Source of the DNA: Colwellia sp.
GTDB taxonomy: Bacteria > Pseudomonadota > Gammaproteobacteria > Enterobacterales > Alteromonadaceae
DNA: 64,000 bases
Direction of reading: 5' to 3'
Assembly (NCBI GenBank): GCA_013215385.1
Contig: JABSOY010000011.1
Coordinates: forward strand, 62,001-126,000
Shown: piece after piece, positions 61,584 through 64,000 of the stretch
Layout of the letters: each line of letters starts with the position of its first letter
How positions within the stretch are numbered: position 1 is the first letter of the stretch
Position numbers and translations under genes: made by a program
Notes under the pieces: generated by a model
Database searches by the model: none
What the model was told of the DNA's origin: nothing
What the model saw: only the letters and a program-made list of their open reading frames with translations

Positions 61584-63476
61584 TTACCACTGTTTTGTTC
61601 CTTTTGCACTGCTTCGGTTATGGCGACGTTTTTGATATTCAAGCTGCATTTTATTTCTGAGTAACATATAAGGATCGTCGGTTACTTTATTGAGAAGCTG
61701 TTGATGTTTTTGTTTTGTTTCTTCGGCTAACTTTTCTGCTGCGCGCAGTTGTGCAGGTGTTTGCTCAGGCTGATTTTCATCATCTTTATTGGCTTCGTTT
61801 TCTTGTGCTTGTTTTTCTTTTTCATCTTGTTCTTTTTGCTCTTGTTCTTTTTCTTGTTGAGATTTTTCTTGCTCAGACTCAGACTCTTGGTTTTTATTTT
61901 GGTCTTGTTCAGATGGATTTTGCTGAGAATCGTCGTCACTTTTTTGCTGTTCTTTGTCTTGGTCTTTGTCTTGGTCTTTGTTGTCTTGATCTTGCTTTTT
62001 TTCGTCGCTTTGTTCTTTATTATTTTCTTGTTTTTGCTGCTCTTGTTGCTTTTTCATCTCTTCAAGATAAGTCTTGTTCGCTTGAGCATCACTATGTTGA
62101 GCATTATTTTTCAATACTTGCGTATAAGCTTCAATAGCTTCGTCATAGCGCTCTAACTTTGCTAGGGCATTACCTTGATTATATAAAGCCTCAGCAGTTG
62201 TTTGTTGCTGAAAAGCTTGTAGTGCTTGCTCATAATCTCCGGCGCGGTAGTGGGCACTGCCTTGCCATAATTTATCTTCAAAATTTCCAGCGGCTTGTTG
62301 GTAAGCTTGATTATTAAATTGTTTTTGAGCTTGTTGGTCTTTCGTTTTCCATAAGTCCTGCCAAGTGTCTTGAAAGAACGAACGCTCAGCAGCTTCTTTA
62401 CTCGAGGTGGTAGCTTCTTCATTCGCTGCATTAGCCTCTTGTGCATAGCTTTTATCAATAGGTGTTAAAAACAAGCATAAAGGTAAAATTGCTAATAAAC
62501 GCCCGCGGCGAAAGTAGGGCAATAATAAAGGTAACAGCAGCAGCAACAAATAAGGACCTACTTCTTGCCATTGATCGCCGGTATTTGCGGATTCTTTTTT
62601 CTGATGTTCTTCAATATTAACTGGCTGTTTTAATAACTGCTCAATATCGTCATTGTTGTTAGTAATGGTTGAGTAAAAGCCTCGACCTCTTTTGGCTGAA
62701 CCTTGAAGTGCTGCAATTGATAATTTAGGAACAATAATTGCGCCGCTGTTATCTTTCATTAACTCACCCGTATTGAGCTTGATAGGCGCGCCCGTTTTAC
62801 TGCCGATACCTAAAATATTCAAGCGGTGATTATTACTTCTGCTCCAATCCGTAATGTCCTGAATATCAATATTGTCGATGCCATCAGTAAACCAATAGAT
62901 ATCACCTTTTGCATGGCCGGCGTTAGTTAACATATCATGAGCAAGAGTTAGTGCAGCATAGGGGTTACTACCAAGTTCTGGCATTAACTCAGGGGTTAGT
63001 GAGGGGAGTAATAACTTAATATTATTGATGTCGTCAGTTAACGGACTAATGGTAAATGCGTCACCAGCATAGGCAATAAGTCCTATTTCACCTTCGTTCA
63101 ATTGTTCGAGTATATCTATGGCTTTAAAACGAGCGCGAGTTAAACGATTAGGTGATATATCAGTTGCATACATAGAATACGACATATCCATAATGAGTAC
63201 TGAGCCACGTGCAATTTGATAAACAGGCTGTGGTAGTTTTTTCCAGGTTGGTCCAGCTAAAGCGGTTATAGCGAGTAAACCGATAATAAAAGGCAAGGAG
63301 AGTGATAACGATTGTCGCTGTTGTTGGCCATCAACTAAAACGTTAGCTAAATGTTTAGGTAATAGTTGCTGCCAACCCGATTGGCTTAAGCGATATTTTT
63401 TCAGTAAATTTAACGCAAACATTAGAACTAAAATAGCTATCAACCACCATGGGCGAAGAAAATGAAAATCACTCAT
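61584..63476 (-). CDS. VWA and TPR domain membrane protein (BatB/BatC-like)
   Basis: A 630-residue protein. One helix near 10-25 and another near 60-75 precede a VWA domain whose MIDAS reads DMSYSMYATD (about 95). A further helix lies near 310-330. Then come TPR-like repeats (about 390-470: HYRAGDYEQALQAFQQQ, ALYNQGNALAKLERYDEAIE) and a long low-complexity tail rich in Gln, Glu, Lys and Asp (about 475-590). The order suggests a fused BatB and BatC. It lies 1 base after the upstream VWA gene's stop and overlaps the batD start region. Confidence 0.92.
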   Translation of the reverse strand: MSDFHFLRPWWLIAILVLMFALNLLKKYRLSQSGWQQLLPKHLANVLVDGQQQRQSLSLSLPFIIGLLAITALAGPTWKKLPQPVYQIARGSVLIMDMSYSMYATDISPNRLTRARFKAIDILEQLNEGEIGLIAYAGDAFTISPLTDDINNIKLLLPSLTPELMPELGSNPYAALTLAHDMLTNAGHAKGDIYWFTDGIDNIDIQDITDWSRSNNHRLNILGIGSKTGAPIKLNTGELMKDNSGAIIVPKLSIAALQGSAKRGRGFYSTITNNNDDIEQLLKQPVNIEEHQKKESANTGDQWQEVGPYLLLLLLPLLLPYFRRGRLLAILPLCLFLTPIDKSYAQEANAANEEATTSSKEAAERSFFQDTWQDLWKTKDQQAQKQFNNQAYQQAAGNFEDKLWQGSAHYRAGDYEQALQAFQQQTTAEALYNQGNALAKLERYDEAIEAYTQVLKNNAQHSDAQANKTYLEEMKKQQEQQKQENNKEQSDEKKQDQDNKDQDKDQDKEQQKSDDDSQQNPSEQDQNKNQESESEQEKSQQEKEQEQKEQDEKEKQAQENEANKDDENQPEQTPAQLRAAEKLAEETKQKHQQLLNKVTDDPYMLLRNKMQLEYQKRRHNRSSAKGTKQW

Positions 63477-63477
63477 A

Positions 63478-64000
63478 TTATGACTTCGCTCCCTTTAATG
63501 TGAAGGTAGGTAAATTAATAAATAATAAATAAGTAAACGCTAAGAATAATGAGAAAGCGAGTGGCCAATAAAAAAGTGCAGTAAGAGGACGCATTTGTTG
63601 TTGGTCTTGTTCTATCGGTTCTAATTCGTCAAGTAATTGATATATTTCGTTCATGTCACTACTGCTTTTAGCGCGAAAGTAATGCCCATTGGTCTCACTT
63701 GCTAAGCGTTGTAATGATTCTTCGTCTAATTCACTTGAAGGGTTAATACGGCGCTTACCAAATAATGAGTTTTGGATCATTACATCAGCACCAATGCCGA
63801 CAGAGTAAATCGTGATACCTTTAGCTACGGCAAGCTCTAATGCTTGTTCTGGCGTTATTTTACCGGCAGTATTTTGCCCATCGGTTAATAATAATAAAAC
63901 ACGATTTGATTTTTTCTTTTCGTCAAACCGCTTTACTGCTAAAGCAATAGCGTCGCCAATTGCCGTTTGTTTTCCTACTAAACCAAGTACTGTTTCATCA
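63478..64000 (-). CDS. VWA domain protein (BatA-like), C-terminal part only
   Basis: The frame is open from the right edge to a TAA at 63478-63480, so about 173 C-terminal residues are visible. It reads VLLLLTDGQNTAGKITPEQA and GITIYSVGIGADV, the later half of a VWA domain, then a linker and a C-terminal helix (YWPLAFSLFLAFTYLLFINL). An internal methionine at 63780 does not mark the start, because the VWA fold continues upstream without a stop. It is the gene before BatB in the usual order. Confidence 0.9.
   Translation of the reverse strand, partial: DETVLGLVGKQTAIGDAIALAVKRFDEKKKSNRVLLLLTDGQNTAGKITPEQALELAVAKGITIYSVGIGADVMIQNSLFGKRRINPSSELDEESLQRLASETNGHYFRAKSSSDMNEIYQLLDELEPIEQDQQQMRPLTALFYWPLAFSLFLAFTYLLFINLPTFTLKGAKS

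Noticed and set aside
61749-62156. Long plus-strand frame of Leu/Phe-rich residues opposite the VWA-TPR gene
   Set aside because: It is the mirror of the Gln/Glu/Lys codon run of the real gene; the hydrophobicity is an artefact of the reverse complement.

Overview
This window is ordinary chromosome from a marine gammaproteobacterium of the order Alteromonadales, most like Colwellia or Thalassotalea. The evidence is the low G+C and AT-rich intergenic DNA, Colwellia-like proteins, the conserved blocks queA-tgt-yajC-secD-secF, lolC-lolD-lolE and msbA-lpxK-Trm112-kdsB, and the many exported lipoproteins and peptidases. The genus is inferred from protein style only. I see no prophage, insertion sequence, CRISPR array, defence island or conjugative element.

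Layout. Positions 1-2500 (minus strand) hold a partial DNA polymerase III psi subunit gene, tRNA-Trp and aceK. Positions 2500-3025 are an intergenic stretch with a dispersed repeat, a large imperfect palindrome and a possible 24-codon hydrophobic peptide. Positions 3026-8672 are the queuosine and Sec-accessory operon, followed by a promoter-hairpins-terminator unit that looks like a small RNA (8859-8945). Positions 8964-17665 mix an HD-GYP phosphodiesterase, DUF2750, a sulfotransferase with two PH-domain membrane proteins, cobA-can, a small parvulin, a DUF2897 peptide, a chemotaxis receptor and riboswitch-controlled cobO. Positions 18121-30850 hold an M13 peptidase, lolCDE, DUF2062, comEC and the lipid A/Kdo operon. 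Positions 30867-37560 hold three exported peptidases: M1 lipoprotein, trypsin-like protease and M18.

Positions 37569-45313 are the least explained part. Two unrecognised lipoproteins flank an outer-membrane beta-barrel on the minus strand, and another unrecognised lipoprotein is divergent to them. This is the best candidate for an undescribed cell-surface system.

Positions 45323-58430 hold an acyltransferase, hpf, arfB, a cyclophilin with a GlyGly-CTERM tail, HDOD and EAL-HDOD regulators, a signal peptidase I, an exported methyltransferase-like protein, a TrmH-family methyltransferase, a cold-shock gene with a long leader, zapE, a YggN-like protein and putP. Positions 58600-64000 (minus strand) hold an ECF sigma/DUF3379 pair and the downstream part of a Bat-type VWA operon.

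How the genes fit together. Much of the window serves the envelope: Sec accessory proteins move precursors, a signal peptidase cleaves them, LolCDE releases lipoproteins (at least five are encoded here), and MsbA, LpxK and KdsB build lipopolysaccharide. The exported peptidases with chitin-binding-type modules and the proline symporter suggest a protein-scavenging heterotroph. Signalling genes (HD-GYP, HDOD, EAL-HDOD, chemotaxis receptor, ECF sigma) are scattered. B12 use is visible in cobO under a cobalamin riboswitch.
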